From the NCBI GenBank assembly GCA_008692225.1, contig VICG01000008.1, forward strand, positions 1,499,001-1,563,000: a DNA stretch of 64,000 bases. Reading direction: 5' to 3'. This document shows, piece after piece, positions 47,734 through 60,000 of this stretch (the stretch's first letter is position 1; each line of letters opens with the position of its first letter). A model generated the notes under the pieces. It was not told the DNA's origin and did not search any database. It saw only the letters and a program-made list of their open reading frames with translations. Origin of the DNA: Monilinia fructicola (Eukaryota; Ascomycota; Leotiomycetes; Helotiales; Sclerotiniaceae). Made by a program: the position numbers and the translations under genes.

Positions 47734-49399
47734 TCATCTGACATCCTCACTGTGCTCGGAGAACACACCGCCAGCGCCCACTTCGTAGTTCTTCGCGCCG
47801 CCGCTGCCCAAGGTCTTGCTGGAGTCCAGCTCGAATTTTCCACGAACTTCCCGCTCGGCCTCGAAGTATCGGGCCGGTCTCGTTTTGCTGATACCATCTG
47901 GATCGTTGAACACCAGCACGCTGTTGCTTTCTCTGAAGAATCGATCGATATCCTCCAGCGTTCGGTCACTCGTCTCTGGGTAGAAGAGATAGATGATGGG
48001 GACAAAGGAAGCGTTGAAAACGGTCCAGATGATGTAGAATCTCCAGCCCAAGTTTTCGATTCCAATCGGAGTAATCTCCACCACCATGAAGTTGACGATC
48101 CAGTTGGAGGCTGTACCGAGAGCAGCACCCTTGGTGCGCATGGAGAGAGAGTTGATTTCGGTGGGGTAGAGCCATGAGACACCTTGCCAACCGAAACCGA
48201 AGAAGACGTAGTAGAGGAAGAAGAAAGAGACCGCAGCAGAAGCGACTTCCTTTTGATGCGGGAAGCCCTCTAATTCGTTGTAGCGGAGAAGAACCGTGAT
48301 GAGGAGGTAACAAACTGCTTGACCTGCAGCGGCGTAGATCATGAGATTTCTTCTTCCCCATCGTTCGACGTTAGGGATGGCGAGAGCCGAAGCAACGAGA
48401 TACGATACACTGTTGCAGGCAGCGAGGAGTCTCGCAAGGGAGTTGGAGAGGCCAACGGAGGAGATCAAGACGGTTGGGAGATAGTAGGATGTGACGTTGA
48501 TACCCGAAAGTTGTTGCATAATCTGGGTACCACATCCAAGGAGAAGGCGGCGGATGGTTGCGGTTCCGGATTCACCCGTTCGGCCGCGGAGAAGATCGAA
48601 CCAGGAAACGCCATAGGTCTGCTCATATTCCACGGCGTAGATGATGTCGTTTACGTCGTTGGTCACCTTCTCATCGGCCAGGTCAAGATCCTCGAGATCA
48701 GCGATGATTTGACGACCTTCGTCAACCCTTCCGTGGGCGATCAACCAACGGGGAGATTCAGGGAGCCAGGGGATCGTCGCGAAAAGAATGATGACAAAGA
48801 AAAGTTGAAAGGCGAGCGGGAATCTCCAAGTTATGGGACCGCTAAGGAAGGAGAAGGCATATGTGACCCAGTTACTGAGAGAGAATCCAGCAACGTTGAG
48901 AAGCATCTCGACGACGACAAGTTTACCTCGGAGACTCGCTTTGGAGGTTTCGGATTGCCAGACGGGTGCGGTGGATGTATTCATACCATTACCGATACCA
49001 GCAACGATTCGACCGGCTATCATCGTTGGGACGTCAAACGAGGCGATTTGGAGAATTGCTCCGATTGCCATGATAGTTGTTCCAACTAGAATAGTGTTTT
49101 TACGACCTAACCTTTCACCAAAAACGACGGCAGCAATGGCTCCCGCGAAACAACCAATGTCGTAGAGGGCGGTAATGGTTCCCACGAGAGCGGTCTTGCC
49201 ATGGAGGTTGAGAGTATTCAAGAAATCATCGGTTACGATCACACCACCTGATAATGATTAGCAAGGTTCGAGCTGAGCAAAGAGGGAGGAGCATACCGAA
49301 AACACCCTGATCATAACCGAACAAAGTCATATCGGTTGCACAAGCAACAGTGACCCAAAATGTGAGCCATCCTCCCCTCATACCAAAGTAAGGAGCCAT
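47734..49399 (-). CDS. MFS sugar transporter (hexose/STL1-type)
   Basis: Plasma-membrane sugar:proton symporter of the major facilitator superfamily. Exon 1 49297-49399 (MAPYFGMRGGWLTFWVTVAC), intron 49248-49296 (49 nt, GTATGC ... ATCAG, GCTAAT branch site), exon 2 47734-49247; 1617 nt, 538 aa, in phase. The junction reads YDQGVFGGVIVTDDF, the family hallmark after helix 1. Others: GERLGRKN between helices 2 and 3, RIVAGIGNG, PESPRWLIAHGR after helix 6, QQLSGINVTSYYLP in helix 7, and FYPETSDRTLEDIDRFF after helix 12. Twelve hydrophobic segments are visible. No frame problem. The upstream region has GCGGGG-type CreA sites (49570-49577), fitting carbon catabolite control, but this is inference. 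Substrate cannot be assigned. Confidence 0.92.
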
Positions 49400-49569
49400 A
49401 TCTTCTAATGTCTATCAAAGATCGGAAGCGGATTCACATGCAGCAAATAAGTAATGAAAATCCAGGAAGAAAGAGGGTTGTCCAATGAAGACCAGATGTA
49501 TGAGAACTTTCTCCTTACCAACAAGGGGAATAATCAACCCTTTATAACAACACAACCAGCTCTGCAAAG

Positions 49570-49577
49570 GGCGGGGG
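49570..49577. promoter_or_regulatory. possible CreA/Mig1 site upstream of the sugar transporter
   Basis: GGCGGGGG fits SYGGRG, about 175 bases upstream of the transporter ATG. A second GCGGGG lies near 50126. Short motif, so chance is quite possible. Confidence 0.25.
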
Positions 49578-50597
49578 GCAACGATGACTCGTGGGGATTA
49601 AACATGGAGTTGCGGATGAAACTAATCAAGATTCAGACAACCCACCAACACGATCGATCCCCTGCCCAAGAACGTGACCAGCGTCCAACCCACAAATGCC
49701 TGGGGACCAATCCCCAGGTTTGTTACTCCGTACCGTACAGGACAGGACAGGACAGCACAGTATTCAGCCAACGACCATCACGTCACAGAACTCTATCGTG
49801 CGGGCATGGTACCTGTTTGGACGATTGCAACCCCTGCAACATGAGGCTGTTCCATTGTTGGATTTCAGCCACCCTGACCCATGCCGATGTTCCTGGAACG
49901 GTACATCTTCGAGTGATGAAAAAAGAATTTGGCCGTCTCGGTGTCTTTGTGGGACTCCTTTGCGGGTTTCACGATTTAGGTAAGCTCATTAAGCCTTACT
50001 TGGCCCGTCCGAGACTGGGAGAATGGACCCCTATTAAGCGAAAAGCCAAAATCATGAGATTCGGACGGGAAACTCCTTGATTTGGAGGGAAGATTATGTC
50101 ATGGGCCAAATGAAAGGCATCTGCGGCGGGGACTCCAGAAATTGAAAATGCGGAAGTTGGGGGATCTGGGATTTGGGAGGAACATGGGTTCTGCTCGGGT
50201 TGGGGTGCGTTTCTGGCCTGTCGGCGGTATTGCGTCGGCATAATATCGAGATTGGGGAGAGGGAGGGGGGTTCTTCGTAATGCGACACGGTACAAGATGA
50301 CGAATTGACGGTATACTCGCCGCATTGTACGGTTGTGACTCGTGATTCGTGAGTTGGAGGTGTGGAGTTGCAAACAGAAAGGTCTCAGGGGTGAGCAAGT
50401 GATGGTGGGTGGTCAGTGGTCACGAGATGAGAGGAGGAACAGAGAAGACCCGTCAAATGCCGCTTTTGTCAAGGTGGGCTGGTTAGTACGTAGTAGTTAC
50501 TACTGTGGCTACCCGGGCGGTATTTGAAATGTGCGGTCACTGCGGTGACTTGCGCTGTCAATGTTGCAGTCTGTCAACATTGCAGGTAAGTCAATAT

Positions 50598-50682
50598 TGT
50601 GCAATCTGCAATCTGCAATCTGCGATGTGCAATCTGCGATGTGCAATGTGGAATGTACAATCTGCAATGTGCATGTGCAATC
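50598..50682. repeat. degenerate 7-bp minisatellite TGCAATC
   Basis: About twelve units, with TGCGATG and TGCAATG variants. Confidence 0.8.
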
Positions 50683-51109
50683 TAAAGAAATTAGGAAGGC
50701 AAACACGACCATCACTATTGTCCAGAACCTAGGTTACACGTTACAGCCATTGCAAGATGCAACTGGTGAGGCTACAAATTTACAAAATAAAAAAAAAGAG
50801 ACGTACTGCGGCATTGAGTATTATTGATTGGTAAACAAACGTATGATCAGCGCGGTTATTAGAACTACAGTACAGTAGAAAGCGATAATTTCAGCGAGAG
50901 GTAATTAACGAAGAATTTTCGCCATCTAAGCGCGGATACCGTCGATACTTGCAGTGCGGAATACGGAGTACGGAGTACCGTAAGTATTAATTCCTCGTAC
51001 TAAATTGTACATGTATTGTAGAGCCGTGGAGTCGTGGAGTCATACTCCAGGTCTCCAAGTCTCCAAGTCTCCAGATTTATCTCCATCTCCATTTCTCTCT
51101 CCAGCTCCT

Positions 51110-51216
51110 CCTTTCCTCCCCCTTTCTCCTTCCCCCTTCCCCTTCCCCCTTCCCCCTTCCCCCTTCCCACTTCCTCCCTCCTCCTTCCTCCTTCCGCCTT
51201 CCTACTCCTCCCCTTC
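51110..51216. repeat. ~105-bp polypyrimidine tract
   Basis: Almost only C and T on the plus strand, mostly CCCCCTT units; opposite strand is G-run-rich. Capable of G-quadruplex or triplex structure in principle. Confidence 0.8.
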
Positions 51217-53862
51217 ACGTGTGGAGCTCCACGTTGTCTTGGTATCGACATCTCCAGATCCCACTTTTGTTTTTTTGGTAGATCGACATCACATCAATCC
51301 TCCTGGATCGACACTAACCTTTCAGTACAGAATTAATTTCTCTTGGCCGCTGCTAGGAATATGCCGCTAAGCCTTTTATTACTCGTTGATCCTCAATCTA
51401 CATGATTAGAACTAGTTAGTTTAACGTAGAGATATCTAGATTCCAGAGACATCTACGCAAACATTTTCTTTTCCACTCTTCAGACTTCAGTCGATTATGT
51501 TGACTTTTATTGCCTCAAGTGGTCATGACAGAGAACATCTGCAGTTTCATTGTTTTCGTAAGGAAGACTCCGGAGCGCGATTCAGCAAATTGATCCTTCA
51601 TCAGTACGTACGTAACGTACTTGAGCTAGGTATCTTCCGATTGGTCAGTACATCTCCGAAACGACCCGCGCTGAAGAAATACTTTATTTTCTTCACTACT
51701 TGACTCAAAATCATAGGAGCAACATTTCTTCCACGACATTTTTCAGGAAAAAAAAGATGAAAAAACTAATCAACCTTACTCGCCACTGCAATGCTGTAAC
51801 AACGATGCATTGATTAGGTTTCAAGCGGTGTGTAGGAGTCGGCATATGTAAAGTTAAAAAGGATGCCGTTTGTTAAAGGGATAATGCCGGCATAACTCGT
51901 GCCCCTCTACTGAGTCTACTACGTACAGAGTACACACTTTCGGTATTTGGAAAAGTCTGAGATGAAAAGGGTGCTTGTGTCCGCACGAACATGGTGTTTC
52001 TGACGTTCAGATGATGATTGAGGCGTATATCAGATGTAGTTTCTCACCCAAGAACTCCTTGGCAGGTACGTGAAGGTTGCGATTGGACAACGCAATGCAA
52101 TGCCGATGCGGAAATATGATGGCGGTTCACTCTTGGAAACACGTTCGAAGACTACTACTGTAAATGAACATTATCCAAAGCAGCGGGTAATATATGCCGA
52201 ATATCACCAGCTAGATCCGATGGAGGCGCTTGACCCGGGACGCGGTTCTTTGAGTCAAAGGGGGCAAAAAACCATGGCTATCTTCGGTTTTTAAAGAAAG
52301 AATGAGGGTTCTCTATCACTGGCCATGGAAGCAGGAGAATTGAGTTTTGTATACGGCCCTATTTTGCTCCACCACATAGTAAATTTCATGCTTGGCTGCG
52401 GTAGAAAGACCAACAGCAACGAAGCAAGCAAAGATGTGTTCCGTAATGCAGATCATTATCCTACTGTACCGTACAGTATTGTACGGAGTACGTACCGCCC
52501 TCCTCGATATCCCCCAAACCCCAATCCCCAATCCCCAATCCCCAATCCCAATCTCCAGTCCACCAGTGGTCTCCAAGTGGAACTCACTGGTTTTTACGTC
52601 AAACCTTGGCCCAGTGATCAACCCTTCATCCTCTCTTGAGCCTCCTTACATTCAATACCTGGTTGATGAGATCCACCTGGACTCGCGCTCCTCTCTGGTT
52701 GACATGTGTTCACCGCTGCTCCACTCACTCCAGTCTCAAACCCTTCAGCCTTTCTCTTTTCGCTCTCTTATGCAGCAGCTGCGTGATACCCTACAGCACA
52801 GTACAGTTCGACCGTCTTAAGCGGCGTATCCATGTCGAAACTTTGCGTTGCCTGGTGATACAGTAAAGTAGGATACCCTCTTGATCGGGTCCAGCCACAG
52901 GCGGCATATGCTGTTTATGGTACTCCGTAGACACGGGTGCAGAAAGCGTCGCAACAATTCAGCAACCATGAGCAGGGAATGCATGCGCGTCTTCAAGTAT
53001 CAACCGACCTCTTGTTAGATGTTCCCTGAATTCCTGAATTTCCCGCGGCTTCTCACTAAATCCCATCTAATTACCGATCCTTTCCATAGAATATTCTAGA
53101 ATGGCAATCGGCAAGCTTCCTGTTTTGGCAGAGGTTCGCTTTCGATGTTACAGTACAATGAACTTGGGCCCAAACGCTTGGGTTTCCTGCAGTGAAGTAC
53201 AGCAATGAGTATATGGGGATTCTCCGTTCACCAATGAAAGGAGGTCATCCGTTGTCAAGTCGCGTGTGATCTGGCGTGATTGTTGATTGAGAGTGGAACC
53301 ATCCTGTGATGATACAGGATTGCCTACGGAGTACAGCATTGCCTGTGCTACTGTTCTTTTTATCTGCGATGTGATTTACTTGATTCATCTCTGCGGATGC
53401 TTTTGTGGACTTTTGCATATTTTCATGCAAGGTTGCTGGCTCTTGACGTGCAAGAGTTCCTCTCATCTCATTCGGATCCGGGGACGTTCTCATTGAAGCT
53501 GGCATTGCTTTATACGAAATTACATACAATCGAAGAAAACTTTGCAGCCGCTGGAATACGGAGAATTCGCACTTTCTCTAATGGAAGCTGCTACGGGTCG
53601 AGCAGAAGTCCTCATCACTTCGTCCTCGTGGACAGACTTGTTGTCGGAGGCACTCATAAACTTTTCATCGCCCCTTGCCTCAGCATTTGTACCACCAAGT
53701 GAATTTTTTGATATTTTGTAGTGTCTAGAAAATGTCTGATATACTAATGTCTCGATTGTCTGGGGCGGGGAAGGGGGGGTTCAGTATTTTCCCCCTATAG
53801 CCTCGGTAACTATCTTCACAACACTATTATCCCATTTCTTAACTTGCTCAAAACCAATATCA

Positions 53863-54373
53863 TCACCCATCCCTCGAGCGAGCATATTGCTTTTGATAGA
53901 TTTCTACAGCGCCGTCATGATACTTGCTTCTCGCCGTCGTGGTTACGGTAGGTGTTTCGTCCGCATTTACTCCAAGGTCAAAGTAAGAACTTCTCGCGAC
54001 AAGTTCTCGTACCTGATATTTGCCCGTTAGATTACTTGCCCTTATCATTTGAACACTTGCCAGATTCAAGTCGAGTGTAAATTGAATGAAATATCTTTCG
54101 TGGAGTGAAGGCGAGGATGGTGAAAATGGAGGCTTCCCAGCTCTCGTTTCAAAATCGCTACGTTTCCACCATCATGACATATCGAGTATTGGCTGATGGA
54201 TAGTACCAGGTAGCTACCGTCTCGTAGGATCTATCCGCAACTGATTGGATTTCACGAGCAGAAGATTTATTGGGAATCTGATCCTTGTTCACGAAGGATA
54301 TCATCACACTTCGCAGCTCAGAATACTTACTACCAATCAAAGTCAAGTTGAGAGGTTGAGGGATAGCTCCAAT
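53863..54373 (-). CDS. unrecognised protein, partial, one frameshift
   Basis: Two adjoining frames together read as a single protein of about 170 residues. It begins after an acceptor-like TTAG (54374-54376) as IGAIPQPLNLTLIGSKYSEL, passes DQIPNKSSAREIQSVADRS and YYPSANTRYVMMVET, then after removal of one base (about 54159-54161) continues SDFETRAGKPPF, RYFIQFTLDLNLASVQ and YFDLGVNADETPTV, ending KQYARSRDG. Total length minus one is a multiple of three. Composition is that of a globular protein. No ATG at the 5' end, so an upstream exon is missing. I do not recognise the family; probably a lineage-specific gene or its remnant. Confidence 0.45.
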
Positions 54374-54390
54374 CTAATCTAATTTTCGCA

Positions 54391-56238
54391 CCTTCAAATC
54401 AAGATACTGGGCACACATACCGCAGAAACGCTCAAACTACAGACGACAAATCGACTCTGTTTACTATTAGTTAGCCCTGTCCCAAAATATACTAGGTACC
54501 CAAACACCTTACTACATCAACCATACAAGATTATGACCATCTCCCTCTCCCCCCGGCCTCCTCCCTGTTTCCTCCTCCCTCTTACTTCTAACCCGAAGCA
54601 AAAGCAAAATAAGAACTAATTTACATCTCGTTTGAAGTCCTATACCTTATAGGGACATTAAAAGACCGCACCATCAGGATGATAGATTAATAGATTCTTC
54701 CATCTTCATTACTAACACCTACTTCTCTTAAAGTTAACACTTGATTTGGCCATGACATATTCTCTATTAACCTAACCCCGCAAAAACATTACAAGCACGC
54801 TGTCTTTTCCCGGGACAAATCCCACCCAACAACCAATGGCAGCTTTCTCTTACCACAAACCAATTTCTCAGATTGACCTTGAAATAAGACTTAGCTGTCA
54901 GGGATGTCAGCAACTCAATATTTGGCTCAGCGCGAGTCTTGTTGAGAACGCGGTCAGCACATGAGAAATGATCCTTTCACTTCTTATCCATACGGTATCA
55001 TGAAGTTCATTGAGGTCTGGACGGAGGGAGAAGAGAGAATGCCTCGAGGATTCGTGATATAAAGGACTTGAAGATTGAGATTGATCATTCTCCATAGACA
55101 GTGCAGGATGGTTGGAGGAAGGTCTTGAAAAAGGTTGCTTTGCAACCAGAGGCGGAGTGCTTGAACTCTCCACCGAAATCTTCCAGCGAGCTTGGAGCTA
55201 CTCGTGATGATTTATTCCCTAGATTAGAATAGGGTTGGAACCGAACTTGACGGGTTAAAAAATATGCGAATTCCTTACAAAATCGCTATTTTTATCAGGG
55301 ATCGAAGGCCGGGGCTATCCAATCCCTCCATTGCATCTTCCAATATCCAACTCCATCTTCTATACAGATATCCAGACCCCAAGAAATATCCAGGGGACTC
55401 GCTTCCGGTCCACTTGCATTATGAGGATGCTAATGCAGAATGATACGGGATCTTCTACTGCCATCCAGAATCAAGATTCATGGTAATGAAAAGCCTCACC
55501 AGCGATCAAGTTGATATGTTACACTACAGAGATTCCAGGAACGTTGGTATGGTGCACAACAATTCTATTGCCAATCGATAGACTTTATGGTGATTACTAT
55601 GATACGAGTACTATATCCGAGCAAAAAATCCACGCAGTATATCCAACTGTGAAGATAACGTAGACAGAGAAAATCGGCTCCTGCGCAAGGGAGCGCAGCA
55701 GTTGGGAGAGATCTGATGATTGAAACAGGAGCGCCAACTGATGACAACTACCGCGAGTTGATCTATTCCACCTTCCGAGTATATGCAGTTAGTCCGAAGG
55801 AAGGTCTTTTTGTTCTAGAGTGATTCCAACATGATTTTCGCGATTTGGTAAAGATTACAGATGTATATCGAGGATATCGGCTGCAGCATCTGACATTGGA
55901 CTGGTATTTTGTTTGGCTGTTGCTCAGTTTAATCTCGATTTGAGGAGAATAGAGCGACAGTTAAACACGTTAATCAAGGTGCAATATCGTCATCACGGTT
56001 CTCCATGCCCCCCCCAAGCGCCAAGCATGCAAATGTAGAACCCAATGTAGGCAATGATCCAAGACGTACCATCTATCTATGTGTGTGACGAGCCTCCCCT
56101 GCCACAAAAAACTGTCTTTTGCCAAGATGCGGAGGGCAGGCATGCTTTGGATGGGGTTTTGATCTTTTTTCGTATCTCCCTCTGCCTTTTATTGCCTGAT
56201 GGGCGAGTATTCGCACCTACCTGTCCCATTTCGAATAG
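54391..56238. other. intergenic, no gene seen
   Basis: A minus-strand frame at 54907-55173 is Ser/Pro-rich and short; not accepted. Nothing else found. Confidence 0.45.
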
Positions 56239-56896
56239 TCACCTCTTCATATCAGTATTCCACAATGGCCATTTGCATCCACTCGTGACCGCGGCCAACT
56301 TATCTCCTTTCCCCACAAAGCTCTCCACAAAGGGACCGGTATATTTTGGATCGTCGAACAGTTCTGCCTCGGGACTCATCCTGCTCGAAATTTCGATGAA
56401 CCCATAGTACACGAGGTAAGCGATCGAAGGCGCGCAGCCGTACTTCTCATATTTTCCTGGCTGGGGAAAGTTAATTTCTCGGATCACCATGTGCTCCATC
56501 GTTGTTTCATCCCATGCGGGAATCCATCGCTTCAGACGATGAATATGCTCGTCGGCACATTCATCCAGTGTTGTTCGGACATCGAGCGTTGGCGCCATGA
56601 GGGAGGTGAATTGCGGGAAAATTCGTGCCTCTCGCCGATGCTGCTCTTTTTGTGGCATTTGCCAATTGCGCATATTTCTTTTCGTCGGGTGCTGGATCAA
56701 GGCATTTTCGGTATCAGCTCCGGCTTTGATTGACGTCGGTGCAATGATGTAGACATGGGACGTCTTGTGTTGCAAGGTATGTATGTCCATACCGAGCACT
56801 CTGGAGGGAACTTGTAGCTTGATCTGAGTAGAATGTTCCTGTTTTGGCGAATTCCACATTCTACCCGCCTCAGGAAACTTCGCGCATGTTTCCTAT
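56239..56896 (-). CDS. unrecognised protein, probably 5'-truncated
   Basis: An open frame of about 219 codons. First good ATG reads MWNSPKQEHSTQIKLQ (206 aa); upstream of it the same frame already reads ETCAKFPEAGR, suggesting lost or spliced sequence. Other segments: HKTSHVYIIAPTSIKAGA, TLDECADEHIHRLKRWIPAW, PQPGKYEKYGCAPSIAYLVY and FVGKGDKLAAVTSGCKWP. The composition is strongly protein-like with many charged and aromatic residues, and no repeats. No family recognised. It lies directly downstream of an ankyrin-like fragment on the same strand. Confidence 0.45.
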
Positions 56897-56949
56897 CGTG
56901 GGAATCTTTTAAATATCCGCCTTGGTTTCTGCTGTTTCTCTGTATCTTT

Positions 56950-57075
56950 TGAGATTGAGATATTAGCGGATTCAAGTCTACCTGATACGCATGCATAATG
57001 AAGAGGTGTTCCGCTACAATCCTCGGCGTTGATAACAATCATGAAATCCGTATCTTGAGCCTGACCTAGTAACAT
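56950..57075 (-). pseudogene. ankyrin-repeat fragment
   Basis: Reads INAEDCSGTPLHYACVSGR, an ankyrin helix pair (TPLHYA). It is followed by a donor-like GTAGAC and a possible 59-base intron, after which the frame continues GGYLKDSHDRKHARSF but decays. No complete gene can be assembled. It may be the 5' part of the gene at 56239-56896 or an independent remnant. Confidence 0.35.
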
Positions 57076-60000
57076 TGAGAAGTTACTGTATTGACTTCCA
57101 TGAGCATCACAACGAGAGGGGTACGCTGGTCGGAGGCTTTAGCATTCGAACTGTGCCGGCTTTCATCACATCAAACGCCAAGGGTTCCGAGCTTGCACAG
57201 GAATTGCGAAGAGGTATGCATCTCTCTATCTCCTTCATATTGATGTCGAACTCGGGACACAGTTGACGGTTAACCGAGATGAATCTGTTTCTACCAGATC
57301 TTTCGTCCAAGATCCTGACTATTTTAACCAAGGATCAAACCAATAGTATGTGCAGCAGTCTGAAGGCGATAAGTTGCTACATCCACCCAGATACCATTTT
57401 AGATCAAGTATTCAATTCAAGCTGCACCCTTTGAATTTCTTGCCAAGTGCCGGGCAATTTGATGTAACAGATCAATCCCATTCATATTATCTATGCGTAT
57501 TAGGTGTGCTTCATGACATGCAAGTATTTCGAGAAGCTCTAGAGGATTATGAGTAACAAGCCAGAGGTAGAGCAGTCTTTCTTTGAGACCACGTTCGAGC
57601 GGAGGTCGAAGCTTTTTTCAGGTGCTTCAAAACAGTTTCCATCATTTTTTGGACCCGAGCTTGACATTTTAGCGACAACTTTGTTGTCTTAAATTTACAC
57701 ACTTAATGCAACGGAGTATCCCCATTGAGGATTCAGACGTCGATATCAGCATCATGGCTGACTATCAGTCTAATAACCTCAACTGTTTACGATAAGAACA
57801 ATGAAATAAGAGTCTGCAAGGTTTGAAACACAACAGCGGATCGATATACCTCGGATGAACATGATGGGACAAGATACCGGCGCCCAGAAGAACCCTAATC
57901 ACTCCTGCGTGGGATGCAACACGCAATCGCTTTACACGATCAAGACCGACGATGTCAGCTTCACATCAGTATGCCGCATCTCTTTCAATAACCTCAGCAC
58001 GTCTTTTAGATGCACGAAACAAACGCATGTTTCTTGTGTCGTCTAACATCCGACAATCTACGCTATCATAGAGTGATCTCTGCGTCCCAAAGCCGAATCT
58101 GAAGCCCGCAGCTACACGTAGAGCTGCTACCATTTCTGGAGCTGAAGCAGAAGCAGAATCAAAGAGTCACAAAACTCACCCTCCCGGATATTCTCGAATA
58201 GCCCACCAACTCGGACCAAAATTTGAACGCACGGCTTGAGCGTTGCGAGATACTTCCAAAGTTCCATACAAACTTGATATTCATAGTCATGTCTATAGCA
58301 TGATAAACCCATCTGCTTGCTGCATGCAGCGTATGGTCAAAATGGAAAGTCTCTCGGATTCATTCCTCTGTTTCGTGAGCCTTGAGGTGTGACAATCAAG
58401 CTCGCTTGGACATGCAAGAGAGACTGTCGGATGCAGCCACATCTTGATCGCTGTAGGATCCAGCTCTTCATCGATAAAGAGCTGTTTGACAAGGTCCCCG
58501 GATTCGAGATCATCGAGATTCCCATCAGGTTCCACGATGATATGAGTATGTATCAGAGCAAGTCAGCTGGTGATAGCGATTGTGTTGCTGTGAGATTGAA
58601 CATCAAGGTACGTTGGGAGTTGAAGGGGGGTGGTGTTAGGAGTCGTCTTCATGCAAGAGCACACTGCAAGTATTTATGTAATATGACATGTGCGCGTTGG
58701 TTATGGAGCCAAAAGGGAAGAATTGAAAGCAGATCATCATGCTTCAGGGATGAATGAGCTTTATAAGTACACAGCTGTATGTAAGAGTAGGGCCACAACT
58801 TACCGCACCCCTCTTTACTTTTCAATATCTCACTTTGAAATTTGATGATGAATGGATATATCAATATTCTGTTGATAAAAATGAAGATGTTTATTAATGA
58901 ATGGTCTCTAATACTAGTATTTGATTAAATTCTCTTATTTATCCGTTAATCTTCATGTATATGACTTGAACTCTATTCTTTCCCATAATACCCTCAATTA
59001 TTTATCCTTTAATTTTTAATAAGAACAGTCACAAACAGTAATTCTAGAATTCCTCCTTTGTTTAAAACTATACTTTTCAATTGGATCCAAACGTAGAGAA
59101 GAGGGGGGTAAATTAAACTCTTGTATGAAATGTTCTCATCGAACTCTTTGAGTAAACTCTTGATATGTCTTTACTCTATCCATTAGGAAGATATATCACC
59201 GCCATAACTCCTACAAGAGAGGAGAGATGTGATAGTATTAGTGTCACACCAAACAGTATGAGGATGAATGTGTACCTCGTGGCCTGGTAGTGCAATTTTG
59301 CCATAGAAATTTGATCAGTTGAGGTTGATTTTCTGTCTATGATCTTTCCATGATGGCATATGTTACTCTGATATATCCAACCGGAACATCATTTATGAAC
59401 GTACATATCAAGAACAAACTCCAATTTCGTTGGTGCAATCAAATCATGAGTGTTGCCCTTATAGTCAATGTTTCAATGGACTACTCGGATTAGATATGAA
59501 GCCTTTGTTAGATTCTCAGGTACAGGTTTTCACTTGTCGATTTCACCTATATAGGGATACAAAGGAGAAAGTCAAACTGGAGTCACTATGGAAGTGAATA
59601 TTCTGCTAAAGCCTTTGATATTGAGTATCGTAACTTCCGCGGATTCAAGCTTGGCTAATCAACATTTACACGGTCAGAGAAAGCGCGCCTTGCACTTCCT
59701 ACTCTCTGCATACTGGAAGCCACTTTCTTCTCTGGGCCGTGACTTCTACTCTATCCTTTGGCAACGAACAAGATTCTATTTGAATCCAAATAGTAGAACG
59801 CAACTTTGAGCCTCGACAATGCCATGTGGTCATGGGTGTATTCTTCCTCAGAAGATTGATGACTTGAACCACTTAGTTTCTCCAATTGTAAACCGCATAA
59901 TCATTCTTAAATCATCACTTTCTTTATTTTTCACTTTGGTACAAGGACTGTTGGTTTATTATTCTGTTACTATAACAGTCAAAGAGCAACGGAGATTCTC

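Larger units (their letters stand above)
49400..53862. other. gene-poor region with minisatellites and pyrimidine tracts
   Basis: A 208-codon plus frame at 49454-50080 has no domain and lies in the transporter promoter; I do not accept it. Repeats: GGACA (49739-49756), TGCAATC (50598-50682), pyrimidine tract (51110-51216), CCCCAAT (52512-52552). TACGGAGTA motifs occur at 49724, 50962, 50969, 52482, 52921 and 53325. No protein gene recognised. Confidence 0.5.

Noticed and set aside
47677..49165. Long open frames antisense to the transporter (47677-48177, 48319-49089)
   Set aside because: They mirror the G+C-rich codons of a clear MFS gene on the other strand and have no protein-like signature.
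49454..50080. 208-codon plus-strand open frame
   Set aside because: No domain, signal or splice logic; lies in the promoter of the divergent sugar transporter and overlaps open frames in other registers.
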